A stretch of 64,000 bases of DNA from Chrysogorgia sp. JL179-B06 (GCA_035772405.1 JAYKKM010000307.1:994501-1058500), one strand, 5' to 3'; positions 30,601-42,121 are shown, counted from the first letter of the stretch. Notes: generated from the letters alone by a model not told the origin. Numbers and translations are program-made.

Positions 30601-32958
30601 TGATTTAGTGAGCCTGTAAGATGATAAATCGGCGTAAGAGTGTGGTTGTGTGTTGAAAACACGCAGTTGTACGCGTGAGTCATTAGACAAAGAAATTTTC
30701 ACAAGAAAACTCCAACATGTGCTCTTAACAAGTGGATTTTCTAGGACCCAAAATTCACATAAAAAACTGTCATAAACTGATCTCGACTTAGGCGGCGTTT
30801 ACATTGTATCGGATCCCTATTGTTGCGTCACAGAAAGTCTTCTGTTTACACATGAAACAATGGTATCGTACCGACTTTTGCAACGAAGCAGCGGCGCGGC
30901 GGTCCGCTGTCCGAATTGGTACGTGCCGTGTCGCATCGATTATTGCGACGCTCCGATTATAATGTAAACAGCAAAACGGTGAATCATTGCGACATTTCGG
31001 TCACGTTTATTCAAAATTGAGTCATGCAGAAAAAACTCGCGTTGTAGTAGTTTGTACACTAACTGACATATCCTTCGGCCTGCTGCAGACGGAAACTCAT
31101 GTTTACATTTGCACCGACAGCATTTTGAAGCATAAACCTATCCGATACAATTTAAACGTATAGCCTTATACAAAGGGTCATAAAATGATGCGCGAAATCA
31201 TACAGTAGATCGGATATACTAGTAACCAGTGCTCTCTATGCATCAGGAAATGGACCAATCAGCTTATTGCTAACTAATTGACAAGTCATCGACGCATTAA
31301 TTCGACGCATTTTATTCTAAACCTCTTGCTTTTGGTGTAAACAAATCTTCGGCCTGAACTAAAAAAACAGTTTGAAAAATGGGTACAAGAAACCAAATGT
31401 TTCAAGCCAAAGCATGGCTAAAAAAAGCAATATCGTTGGCTTCATAGGGCAGAAAAGTTGGTACAGTCACTTTATGAAAAGACACAAACTCACACTCAGA
31501 GACAGAAGATATTACTAAAGTTTCTGTGGATACTACTCTGTGTCTCGTAATTTAATTTCAAGGATTCGACTTATACTCTGGGTATCGTCAAAATCACGAT
31601 TTATTCGGTCAAAATATATACGAGTATTCCACCAAGGTCCTATATAAATGGTAGTACTGTAATATTTAGTCTGACACATAATGGCAAGGATTATGAATTT
31701 CACCTGTTCACAATTTTGTAAATATCATTTTCAGATTACTAATTTTCACACATTCTCGGGGGGGGGGGGGGGTGAGCCCTTGGGCCTGTAGGTACCCGGC
31801 ACTCACACGCTCCTGGGCAGAACCCTGCCATGTGGTCAATAAGCACAAAAACCTACCAAACAAAGTCTTTAATAAGTGCAAACACATAGAAAGCATCACG
31901 CCTCGTGTCTGGCTCAAAAAAGGTAAATTGTGTTCCCTCCTAAATAAACTACAATTAATTTATAAAATGGATAAATTAAGTTTATCTCAATTCAATTTAT
32001 TGTTTTCAGGGTCTATTGCATTTGAAAGACTGTATGAAACTCTGACAAATACTCGGTTGGTAAATGCCATCAAGCAGTCATCATCTGATGCTCAAACAAG
32101 TTGCCTGGAAGGCTATCATTCGGTTGTGAACCAGTTTGCTCCTAAGATGCATCACTATTCTTACAATGGAATGTACTGCAGGTAACAACTTTTTTGACTC
32201 CCATTAAGCAATATTTATAAATTAGAGAACAGATACAACATTGTTATCATACAATAAGAAAGCATATAAAGTGTATTATTATTTATTTTGCAGGTCCATC
32301 CTAGCTGCACTGCACTTTAATTATAATCTCCGTAGAGAAAACAAAGTGGATGAAAATGGAAATCCTCGTCTAAGGGTAACATATACTAAGTTTAAGAATG
32401 GAGAAGGAACAGTACGATATGTAAAAGATAAACAAAACTTTGGTAAGCACTTCATAATTGGATTGTGCCAATATTACATATAAAAAGATAATGTTTAAAT
32501 GTCTGTTTTTTAGGATACATAGATGCTATTTACGACGTGCTCATTAACACCCCAAAAGAACAAAGAAAAATTATCGTACAGGAATTGGAAAATAATAAAC
32601 CAGCCGCCATGCACACGATGCTAGAAAATAAAACGTCCCGAAGTGAAGCTGTTGATAAATTTAAATCTCGAAAGGCGAAAATTACAGAGGACTGCCCGGC
32701 TACATGCACAGGTATTTACATCGGCTATTTGTATATTCCACCTACAGTATATATAATATTACTAACATTGTCTTTGCTTTAATACAAGTATTTCACTTTC
32801 CTTCAGATGAAGAATTGCAGTTTATTTTGCAAAGGCTTAATAATCCAAACAAAGAGAAAAGCAGGCGGGCACCAAAATGTAGAACGTGTGGTGAGCCAAG
32901 GAAAGGCCACAAAAGAGGTCAATGTACAGCAGTGGGGGAACAAGTCAACAACACATGA
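27700..32958 (+). CDS. Kolobok THAP-domain transposase, 12 exons
   Basis: Exons by consensus splice sites and phase: 27700-28017, 28272-28331, 28418-28483, 28656-28824, 28930-29152, 29267-29804, 29912-30125, 30197-30358 continued at 31833-31922 around a nested insertion, 32010-32181, 32294-32442, 32514-32711, 32807-32958. Without the insertion this totals 2,511 bases (836 residues) and all phases agree. Exon 1 is a THAP zinc finger (Cys6, Cys11, Trp36, Cys58, His61, then CAIPNIW) for binding the element ends. A coiled-coil and acidic region follow (exons 4-5). The catalytic part carries VVLAGDARHDSMGHSAKYG, ISDRHAAIAKW and SCLEGYHSVV, giving candidate D-D-E residues. The C-terminus ends in a zinc knuckle-like CRTCGEPRKGHKRGQC. 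It would cut and paste the element at TTAA sites; the nested insertion currently breaks exon 8. Confidence 0.85.
30359..31827. mobile_element. 1.47-kb non-autonomous element nested in transposase exon 8
   Basis: Terminal inverted repeats CAGGGTTCTGCCCA (left) and TGGGCAGAACCCTG (right) are flanked by the 5-bp direct repeat CCATG (30354-30358 and 31828-31832). Removing the element plus one CCATG rejoins the coding frame (FLYHVVNKHK). Both ends are GC-rich with a CCCGGCACT word in each. It has no coding frame of interest; a CAGGG end with a 5-bp duplication hints at a hAT relative, but I cannot settle the superfamily. The interior holds a possible further MITE and a run of 15 G at about 31757. 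Confidence 0.8.
30791..30972. repeat. possible MITE inside the nested element
   Basis: Imperfect inverted ends GGCGTTTACATTGTATCGGA and, on the minus strand, GCTGTTTACATTATAATCGG bound about 180 bases. No clear target duplication was seen. Confidence 0.4.
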
Positions 32959-33004
32959 TTTATGGATGATTACTATTATAAGTTTATAACAATGACATAC
33001 CTTT

Positions 33005-33885
33005 TTAAACATCGTCATCTTCTTCGAAACCTTTATATGCTTTGTCTTTAGGATTTGGGAAATGCGTTCTAATCGCTTGATAACAGCATGACGGTAGAGG
33101 AAGACGTCTCGAACTACCAGTAAAATCCCAAACCAAACGCACCAGTTGCCTATACGCCACCGCACGTAGATACCTGTTTTAAAATAATAGTTTCTGTTGA
33201 TATTTTATTTGGTTTTACAAAATAACACAAACTTTTCAAACAAAAAAAGAATTATACACACTCTGATCTTGTCTTGCCGTCTTGAGCAAACACTTTAGCA
33301 TAACTGTGTTTTGTCTTTGTTCGAAGGCCGATAGAGGCGATCTCCAATACCCATTCATTCAAGCACACGTCTTGGAAACCTGGATGTGTCGTGATACATT
33401 GTCCACTTAACTCACTTTGTAGTGCCTCCATCTTATCCTGGCATTGCTGTATTTCCATACAGCATCGGCATTCGTGTGGATTAACCAGAACTGCTATGCC
33501 ACAATTACCGCACGAACACCTTTAATAGTTCAAAAGAACGATATACTGTAAATTTATAGTAAAATTGGTAGTATCAACAGCGATACCAGAAGTAAAACAT
33601 GGATACAAAAAGAGCACTCACTAACCATAAATTAAGAGCGGTATCACCTGAAAACCTGCTCAATAACTCCTCTTCTTCTTGATCTTCTCTGGCGACTTCT
33701 GCCAGATATATTTGGCTTTCTTCTTCTGTGGCAATCGGCTCGATATCTTCATCGTACGGGAGAAATTCGAATTCTGTGGTTGAATTTTCTTCAACAGCGC
33801 TTACATATTCCGAAGAATCGAGAGAGCACTCAGATTCACTGCTCAGGTCAGAAGAACAAGAAGATCGCGATGATTCCGAGGTCAT
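33005..33885 (-). CDS. P2X7 cytoplasmic ballast-domain-like protein encoded within the transposon, 3 exons
   Basis: Exons 33885-33626, 33519-33262 and 33173-33005 have good splice sites (donors GTTAGT and GTGTGT, acceptors TTAAAG and AACAG) and join to 687 bases, exactly 228 codons. Exon 1 encodes an acidic Ser/Glu-rich tail (SSCSSDLSSESECSLDSSEY, then EEEESQ-type stretches). Exon 2 begins within WCSCGNCGIAVLVNPHECRC and carries SGQCITTHPGFQDVCLNEWV; exon 3 has LRAVAYRQLVRLVWDFTG, LPSCCYQAIRTHFP and YKGFEEDDD. The Cys/His pattern and the order WCxCGxC, CITT, RxxAYR, LPSCC, FP match the zinc- and GDP-binding ballast domain of P2X7 receptors; there is no channel part. Single-domain relatives are multi-copy in invertebrates. 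Its place between the repeats shows it moves with the transposon. Molecular function is unknown; DNA or cofactor binding is a guess. Confidence 0.82.
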
Positions 33886-33945
33886 TTTCCAACAAGCAAA
33901 TGCTATATGATACAGTATTATAATTACGATGCATGCAGTGTTGTT

Positions 33946-34156
33946 TGGAGTACGTGACGTCATAAGCTCTCCTCGACTCATTCTTCCCAAGCTCGGTCAT
34001 TTTAATGGCGGTGCCGAAAAATACAAACTTCACACGCTAATTACTACCTTTATTTCAACGAATTTTGAGATGAAACTTTGCTCAATTACTGATTACTATA
34101 ATATCTTTAAGATTATGTAAAAAAATCACGAGCGATTTTTTCATCGGAGAACCACT
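33946..34156 (-). repeat. Kolobok right terminal inverted repeat
   Basis: It is the inverted copy of 27423-27633, again with TGACGTCA (33955-33962), here about 70 bases ahead of the P2X7-like ATG at 33885. Each repeat therefore faces one of the two genes with the same promoter-proximal motif. Confidence 0.9.
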
Positions 34157-34161
34157 TTAAG

Positions 34162-34480
34162 CATAATCCTTAGTTCAGAGTGATTTGTAACTTAAGGATA
34201 ATGGTTAATTTAAGGAGACCATGTTGCATTTAGTTAGGGTTAGGATTGATGTTGTGTTGGGGTTGGGTTCTAACCCTACGATTACCATTAGATTAGCCAT
34301 AATCCTTAATTCAGAGCGATTTGTTACTTACGGATCATGGTCAATTTAAAGAAGAGACCGTGCTGAACTAAAAAAAGAACATGTAGAAAACAACTTGTAT
34401 TCCCAACCTGCAAATTCCCAACCTGCAAATTTCCAACCTGCAAATTCCCAACCTACAAATTCCCAACTTACAACCTGCGT
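34162..34480. repeat. 60-base direct repeat pair and 15-base minisatellite
   Basis: CATAATCCTTAGTTCAGAG at 34162 recurs as CATAATCCTTAATTCAGAG at about 34299, and similarity continues for about 60 bases (AACTTAAGGATAATGG / ACTTACGGATCATGG). At 34400-34474 five 15-base units of TTCCCAACCTGCAAA follow in tandem. Confidence 0.7.
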
Positions 34481-35576
34481 TTTGTACCAGCCGCTCAACA
34501 ATTACATCTGAAGGATGGAATTACAGAGGAAGGGAGCCTCTCTGTTAAACTCAATTTCCTCCAATAATAAGCTGTATTACAAAATTCTCTGCCCACATAC
34601 AGTACAGTCTACTACTAACAATTGAAAAAAAAATTATGAACATATATAAGCACAGGGTTTATTTTTGGAAGTTTGCAGTATTTTTAGTAATATTTTTGTG
34701 CACAGCCCGTTTCAATTTACGCACAGTTTATCTGCTGAGTCAGCCATGTTTGTTAAACTTTAATCTGTTTATTCCCAACAGCTAGCTACATGTAGTAGTG
34801 ATTTCTGCTTGAGGAGTTGTCTGACATTAGACAAGATGAAATTATAAAGGCTAGTTTATATGGGTAAACCCCCACAAATAACATATAGCAGTTTTATATT
34901 GATGAGAAAATTTGTTTAGCATAAGACAGTGACATTATTAAAGCAGTGATGGATCCAGCTTCATCTGGTAGGGGGGGGGGGGGGGTGCTGAGCGAGCAAA
35001 GTAAGATCAGTCCTGCAGTGTGACACAACCGAGACAGGGTTGAGTGCCGCTGACAGAGCTACGGCAGGGGAATGGGGATACATGCGATGCGTTGCATGCC
35101 ACTAGTCTGTAGTCTGTACTGAAGTTTGAAGACTTGCAATTTGAATTATCTAATTTTGTACATTATCATGCTTTATCTTATTTTGTCTCTATTTTATTTT
35201 GTTTGACAATTATCTTGCCAAATCCAAAAAAATTGGATTTGACAAGGGAATTGGCACCCCTCTTGCACTCCCTTGGCCAAGGCCAGGGGGGTGTGCACCC
35301 CCCTATAAATCCATCACTGTATTAAAGGCCGGTTTTGGGCATAAATAGATTATTAAGAGAGCTATGTTGGTATGGTATCCAATAACATTTTTGCTCGTTT
35401 TGCCAACATGGCCAAATACCAAAGTTTTAATTTTGGTCTGGCTCATATGTTACTGTTGATTGATTGTTAAGAAGTAATATAAGGGATAACAATTAGTTTA
35501 ATAATTATTAGTGCCCCCTATTATATAATAATGTGAAAGTGCCCCTATACAGCATACAGGGTATATACATGTATAA

Positions 35577-35610
<34 letters not shown>

Positions 35611-38485
35611 GTATATATATATACCGGTATATATATATATATATACACAGTAGGGCATTTAACTGCCTGTTAAAATGCTATCTTGAGGAGCTTGAGCCCC
35701 ACTACTTTCTATAAAATGCATACTCTATACAATACAAGGAACCGATCTTTATGGGCATTTACAATGGCTAGCCAATGTTAAATGCACATAAAGATCAGAT
35801 GCAATTATCTTATAATCTGACTTATATATAAAATTGATGAATTGAATACTTTGCTTGAATTTCGTAGAAAGGTAAAAACAAGTCATTTTATCTTGAAAAT
35901 TGCCCAGGTTAAGCCACTAGTGTCTATTAATTTGGATAAAACATTGTTTTATGAGTGTTTTATCCTGTGTTGTAAAATCATTAATAATTCATGAAGAAAA
36001 TTCAAAATAAATTAATATTTAATCACCATCTTTAACACAGATAAAACATTGATTAATAAAACATCAATGTTTTATCAAAGTTAACTTATATATCATATAT
36101 ACTGTATGTTGCATGACCACTCATGTTTTAACTAGATTGGATGCAGACTAAATATTTATTTATTTTAATTTTCTTCATGAATTATTAATGAATTATATAA
36201 ATAGATAATAAAAAACACATACACATTGTTTTGGTAAGACATTAATTTATGTCTGAAAGAAGAATATCTTAAAAATTGAGCATAGCCTCTGTATACAATC
36301 TATTAATTGATAATACGTTCAGTTAATATAAAGGTTGATTGGCTTTTTTTAAAACTGTATCTACAGTACATGTATTTAGTAACACAGGATTATTGTCATA
36401 TATGATATATTTAAATAATACAATATATGCCAATTCATAATCTTGACTGCACGTGAGATATGAGTTGGGATAAAACTGGTAACATGATCTTTACGATCTT
36501 AAAGTTTTAAAGGCTTGTTCACACAAACCTGGGTTGGCCATCAACCCAGGTCAACCGTCTAAACCTAAGATAAGCATTTACACCATAGACGGGTCAACCT
36601 GCTTTGCCGGGTAATCTGTTTGAAGACCCAATTTGCTGTGGACACCTGATGATGTCCGACCTGGTTTGTGTAAAGGTACCCTTTCAGCTTTTCGGCCTAA
36701 TATGTTATATTCCCGTTATGCTTCAACGAGCTGGTTTTGTCCTGAAAATCCCATTAAACCTGAGATTATCAATTGGTATATATATATATATATATATATA
36801 CAACACATGGATACTTTAAAACTGAGTGATGATATACACATAGGATTATAGAATTTTAAATGTAATATAACTACCGTACTTAATATTTATATAAATAATG
36901 CAGTATAAGCATTTTTAAACAAAGTTATGTAAAAAACAAGCAAATAGCTTGAAAAGTAACCTTATTTATGTCCTTGGCATGCTGTTAAGAAATTTGTATG
37001 GCCAGTGCTGGTTAAAATACATCGGTATAAATACTGGTAGCTCATAATTAAAGATTTAATGCACATGTGAGAGATTTTTAACACAATTATTATATTATTT
37101 GATTAGAGTGAAAGTTCAGCTTTAGTGGTGGCTAATTCTGTTATATCTCTAGAATGTTTGTTAATATGTATGACCGGTATTTAACAAAACTCCATGTATA
37201 TACAGTACATGGTACTGGTATTGAATGAAAACATTTTTTTAAACAATCAAATTTTTGTGTTGTCTATTTTTAATGGTTAAATGAATTGAATTGGATCAGC
37301 TAGGTGTACTTTAAGAAATAGAAAATGGCCACCCGTGTTTATATAGCCTGATACCAACACGAGAGAGAGTTTAGGAGAATTTGAACGTTTTATGAACCTG
37401 AGATGTAGGCGAGGGTTTACATAATTATATTCAAATTCTCCTAAACTCCCTTCTTGATGTGTTTGCATAGAAACACAGATGTTCAGATAATAGTTAACTT
37501 CAGAAAGTTGACGTGGGTTTACGTCCTGCTTATTATTACCAACAGATAAAGCTTGTACAGCAAACAACGTTACCGACAATCATTGCCAAATTGGATATTG
37601 TTTAAGAACAATAATTACTCTAATAACTTATTTTTTTAATTATTATTTTAATAATTATTCTTATGTGCTTATTTAACCACTTTAATTGCATTAGTATACA
37701 GTACTTATATTGGTATAAAAATAGCCCTGGCATCAGCTGGTCAATAGTCTGGAAAGTGCTAGATATTTCACATTATTATTCATGTAGACAAAGAAAACAA
37801 AGACAATTAGAACACTTATCATAAAAATTCAATTGCCATATCACAACACCCAGATAGAACTAGCCAATGCCAGAGCCTTAATTGCCAACCTTCCACCATT
37901 GAGGCAAAATACCCTGGCTGAGATTGAAGGCTGTATTAAATTTGCCATTATAACAGAATAAAATGCACTCAAAAGTGAGCTAAACATTATTAACTGCTAA
38001 TACAGTATAAACAACCACTCACATTAAAATATTAAAGTTGCAATTGTCACACACATGCCATAATGCCGACATCACAGCTCAATATATTACCCAGTTATGA
38101 TTTAAAATTAGTCAATTCATGAAATACAGTGGGCTAAATAATGATTCTTGCAAAGATTAATATATGTATCATATTCAGCCAACATAAAATCAAACTTGGG
38201 AAAAAGGATAATTGCCTGCTGCAGTATAGGCACACCAAAGAAAAGCAAACTTTTTATCATTTTTAGCAAATTATTAAGATGTACAGTAAAACAAATATCA
38301 AGAAATTAAAACGGATGTGTGTCAAATTATGTTTCTCGGTAAATTATATCCGAATCAAATTTAAACGATACTGGCCTACTGGGGGACTCGGTTTGTATTA
38401 CGACATCTGTGTGACAGTTACACATTAGCCGCGTATATATATATAAGAGGAATCTTACAAGCTTAAAGCTAACACTTAACTAAAA
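34481..38485. other. 4-kb non-coding spacer
   Basis: No coding region is supported. Present are poly-G runs (34972-34985), a (TA)n cluster with a CCGG core at 35570-35650, a second (TA)n at 36778-36800, a short inverted repeat AACCTGGGTTG..CAACCCAGGT at about 36525-36560, and a pair of 19-base inverted arms GAGTTTAGGAGAATTTGAA at 37367-37385 and 37430-37448. The small frames at 35134, 36604 and 37277 show no motif. Confidence 0.55.
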
Positions 38486-39226
38486 CTATTCAAGGTGTTG
38501 TGGAAACCCACTAAAGTTCCATTCACCAAAATTGAATGAGATGACAAGTTTACCTTGCTTGTGCTTGTAAACGAAGGCGAAATCTTTTGTGTCAGAAGTA
38601 ATGATACACAGTTTATGTCCACTTCTCATCCCTGTTGAAATGTTCCTCTTAAAATACGTGGCCACTTCCTCTTGCGTGTAGCCCGAAAGCAACGCCATTA
38701 AATTCGCAACCAGCCGTAACGAAGTAAACGAAATTACCTCCCCCTTCCTGTTGTTGCCGTAGAAACAGAAGGGCTGGCAATATTCAGGAGTAGCCTTCAC
38801 CAACCTGACCACCACGGCAAACAACTCGCAGGGAATATCCCTGCTGATTTCGGCGTAGTATGGATTGCGCATACTACGTCTTCCGCTCAATCGGCGACGA
38901 ATAGCGGTGAGCCACAACCTTGACTCGTGCCGGAAAACTGCTGCAGAGTTGACCTGAGAATTTGCGAGTATTCTCGCAGCGCCACCATGTGCTAGCTGTA
39001 CTCGGCTTTTGCTCAGCTCGTACAGGGGAATCAAAACATCGATACCACTTGTCAAAAAAAACTCAGAGTCCATCTTCGGATCTTCAACCAGTGAAGACAA
39101 AGCAGTTTTAATTTTTTTTCTCACTTGACTGGTAGATGACTCTTCTCTTTCATCAGTATTTTTAGCCCCATTTAAAATTTCTCCGATTACCTCTTCCCTT
39201 GTGAATTTTATATTTCGCGCCGCCAT
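38486..39226 (-). CDS. intact 246-residue protein, unrecognised
   Basis: A single long frame starts MAARNIKFTREEVIGEILNG in the context AAAATGGCGGCG and ends FNFGEWNFSGFPQHLE. The middle is basic (ESRLWLTAIRRRLSGRRSMR) and Tyr/Cys-rich (ATPEYCQPFCFYGNNRKGEV), the C-terminal part has SLRLVANLMALLSGYTQEEV and VYKHKQGKLVISFNFGEW. No known domain is recognised; a DNA-binding helix around the Arg cluster is possible. It lies just 3' of the gypsy pol on the same strand but the sequence between them (39227-39270) repeats ATGGCGGCG three times, which may be a promoter. It may be a host single-exon gene, a retrocopy, or an element gene; intactness over 741 bases in AT-rich DNA argues for a real protein. 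Confidence 0.5.
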   Translation of the reverse strand: MAARNIKFTREEVIGEILNGAKNTDEREESSTSQVRKKIKTALSSLVEDPKMDSEFFLTSGIDVLIPLYELSKSRVQLAHGGAARILANSQVNSAAVFRHESRLWLTAIRRRLSGRRSMRNPYYAEISRDIPCELFAVVVRLVKATPEYCQPFCFYGNNRKGEVISFTSLRLVANLMALLSGYTQEEVATYFKRNISTGMRSGHKLCIITSDTKDFAFVYKHKQGKLVISFNFGEWNFSGFPQHLE

Positions 39227-39270
39227 TTTGAAATTTTGATTGGCACTACAATTTCATATTCGCGCCGCCA

Positions 39271-41600
39271 TTAAATTGCCGCCATTTTGTATAATTTCAT
39301 TGGGAATACCGCAGGACAATAGTATGGCATATTGGCGATTTCGCCATCATTTTTGACAAGCGTGGGATCAACTCGCAAATGCTGCCTATTACGTCGATAG
39401 TTTCTTCCATCTTCGGTTTTAACTACATACGATCTTGGTGTGTGGTGATGCCTCACAACGGTCGCTGGCCTCCATTCTTTGGAATGAGTCCAGGGCTCTA
39501 CACGCACTTTAGTTCCAGGCCGGAGTTCTTTCAGTTCCTGGCTTACATGCTTGTCATGGTACTTCTTCAGTCTTCTTTAAATATTTGGAAATACTTTCTT
39601 GAAGTAGGACCAAGTACTTGTCATTGTTCTTTCGCCACAAATTCTTAATGGTTTGGATGGCTCTTTCTACTTCTCCATTGGCTCTTGGGAAGTGTGGTGA
39701 GCTGGTGGTATGTTTAAAGCCGTACTCTTTTACAAATTCTTGCAACTCACGACTACTATATTGACACCTCAGCTGGAATTCCATGGACTCCAAATTGACG
39801 TTTCAGCTCTTCTACGACAGCACTACTTCTTATTGACTCCATCTTAGTGACTTCTGGAAACTTGCTACGGTAACACACAGTAACCAAATAGTGTTCTCCA
39901 GGAAATCCAAACAGATCTATCCAATCTTTTCCCATGGGAGCTTTGGAGGAACCGTTGGTTTGAAGGGCTCTGACGGCTGCTTCTTTGCATAATCTGCGCA
40001 CACACTACAATTAGTGACCATTCGTTCAATGTGTACTGACATACCAGGCCAAAATAGTGCCTCTCTGGCTCTTTGTCGACATTTAACTATCCCAAGATGA
40101 CTCTTGTGGATTTGACGAAGCATCTCGGGTCTCTGTGGGTACGATTAGGCATGTTCCCTTGAAGTGCAATCCATCTGCCGTCACGAGTTCATCTTGGAAG
40201 GTCAGTAAGGTCTTGCTTCGGCAGGAATCTGCTGCTTTGTGTCTGCCCAACCATTCTTTACTAGGTTAAAGACTGCTTGTAGCTCTGGATCGGTCTTGGT
40301 CTCCTTCTGACACTCTTCATACCGCTCGTCTGAAACTGCAAGGACCATATGAATTTCTTGGAATTCTTCATAGATTTCATGTTCGGTATCCATGTTCGGT
40401 ATCTGGCAGAGATGCTCGACTCAGGGTGTCAGCCAGTACTTGTTTACAACCTGGAACATAGCGTATCTCCACATCATCCATGCACGCCGAGAATCATCTT
40501 CTGAAGTCGCAAAGGAACCTGTGATAACGGTTTGCTGCTGATTGCTTGTAATGGTTTGTGATCTGACTCCACCACAACACTTCCACCATATATGTACTGA
40601 TGGAACTTACTACAAGCGAAGACCACCGCAAGCATTTCGGCTTCGATGGCAGCATACCTGCTCTCAACGTCTGTAAGCGCTCAAGAGGCGTAACACACAG
40701 GCTTGTAGTAACACTGCTCCCAATCCCTTGCCACTTGCATCACACTGGATTGTAACCGGTTTTGTGATGTCATAATACTGTAGGACTGGGGCTTGCGAAA
40801 CAACTTGCTTTATCTTCTCAAAGTTCGTTTGCTGTGGTTGGTCCCAGTGAAACAGTACATCTGCTTTCTCCAACTCTCTCAGTGGCGCATCAACATTGGA
40901 TAAATCAGGAAGATATCGGCTTAAAAATTTTACAAATCCAAGAAATCGTTTCACATCTTTGCTATTTGGCTTTGGTTGAACGGCTTCGACTTTCTTAGGA
41001 TCTATTTTTAATCCTTCTGCTGTAAGGAGCTGTCCTACATAAGGCACTTCCTTTTGACGAATCTTGCATTTTTCTCGATTAAGTTTTAACCCTTGTGTTG
41101 ATGCTCATTCCATAAAATTGTGCAATCGTTCATCATGCGTTGTCTCATCACCGGCGATAACTACATCATCCATAATGACCTCGACACCATCTAGGTCTTC
41201 AACCATCCTATCCATGGTTCTTTGAAAGATCTCAGGGGCACACCAAAAGGTAGCCTTGTAAATCTATACCGTCCTATTAGAGTATTGAATGTACATAGAA
41301 GTGATGACTCTTCATCTAACTTCAATTGCCAGAAACCACTCTTTGCATCCAATATGCTAAATGTATTAGCACCTGTAAGGCGACTAGCAACTTCATTCAC
41401 AGTCTTCATCGGATAATGAGACCTTTTCATTGCAGCATTTAAATCTCTCGGATCAATACACAATCTCACGGACCCATTAGGCTTTTGAACTACCACCATT
41501 GAGTTGACCCAATCTGTCGCTTCTTCTTGTCGCACTATTACACCCACACTGTTATTTTCAGGGAGTTGTTTTAACTCCAAAAATGGAGTTAAAAAAAAGA
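39271..41600 (-). pseudogene. pol: Ty3/gypsy LTR-retrotransposon pol (RT, RNase H, integrase), decayed
   Basis: Reading leftward: reverse transcriptase with NSMVVVQKPNGSVRLCIDPRD, FSILDAKSGFWQLKLDE (first catalytic Asp), TRLPFGV and, after a shift near 41220, VIMDDVVIAGD (the YxDD-type site); RNase H with VQPKPNSKDVKRFLGF and TIQCDASGKGLGAVL; integrase zinc finger IHKSHLGIVKCRQRARE..CSVCA; integrase core with WIDLFGFPGEHYLVTV and SSPHFPRANGEVERAIQ; and a C-terminal part WRPATVVRHHHTPRSYVV. At least five frame changes or stops separate these pieces. Gag, protease and LTRs were not found, so it is an isolated inactive fragment, close to the Mag/K02A2.6-like lineages by general appearance. Confidence 0.88.
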
Positions 41601-41835
41601 TTCAAAACGCCCCAGTTTTTTAGAGTTAATTTAACTCTAGTTCTAGAGTTAAAACAACTCTAATTTTTGGAGTTGTTTTAACTCCACAAATCGCGTCAAA
41701 TTTCCTCTTATTTACTCCAATTTTGGGAGTTATTTTTAACTCTTCATAAAGAGTGGTAAAACTCCACAAATCGAATCAAATTTCCTCGTATTTATGAGTT
41801 ACTTCGTGAACACGTACTTAGAGAGTTTTTTTACT
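41565..41835. repeat. array of GAGTT/AACTC palindromes
   Basis: Words such as GGAGTTGTTTTAACTCC, TAGAGTTAATTTAACTCTA and GGGAGTTATTTTTAACTC recur about every 30-50 bases in both orientations, with CAAATCGCGTCAAATTTCCT / CAAATCGAATCAAATTTCCT as a second repeated unit. The array abuts the truncated reverse transcriptase. It could fold into several hairpins; it resembles a degenerate foldback element or satellite. Confidence 0.65.
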
Positions 41836-42121
41836 CACATGTATTTATATACACTATAATAAAAAACGCTGATATTTTGTATAATAAAATTGTTTAATTT
41901 AAATAATGTATAATAAAAATTATATAATCAAGTTTAAAAAAGACAGAACAAAGTATGAGGTAATATTTCGTTTCTTATTTATCTCTCATATTTTGTTCTT
42001 ATATAGATATAAATATCTATATTTTAAACGAATAATAAACATACCTTACATTTTTTTAAAATATGACAAAGTTCACACTGCATTAAAGGCTCTTAAATAT
42101 ATATATATACAGGCATTATAA

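Larger units (their letters stand above)
27423..34156 (+). mobile_element. complete Kolobok-type DNA transposon with two genes
   Basis: The 6,734-bp element is bounded by TTAA on both sides (27419-27422 and 34157-34160), the target duplication of Kolobok (and piggyBac) elements, and has 211-bp terminal inverted repeats that start AGTGGTTCTCCGATG. Inside are a THAP-domain transposase gene on the plus strand and a P2X7-ballast-like gene on the minus strand, convergent with 46 bases between their ends. The near identity of the repeats (one difference seen) indicates a recent insertion. The only damage found is a nested 1.47-kb element in exon 8 of the transposase. Confidence 0.88.

Noticed and set aside
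31772..32185. 137-residue protein across the nested element boundary
   Set aside because: It joins insertion sequence to transposase exons 8-9 and intron; it is an artefact of the nesting.
33574..33990. single 138-residue minus-strand protein starting inside the Kolobok repeat
   Set aside because: The start lies in the terminal repeat and the end runs into an intron; the spliced P2X7-like model starting at 33885 explains conservation better.
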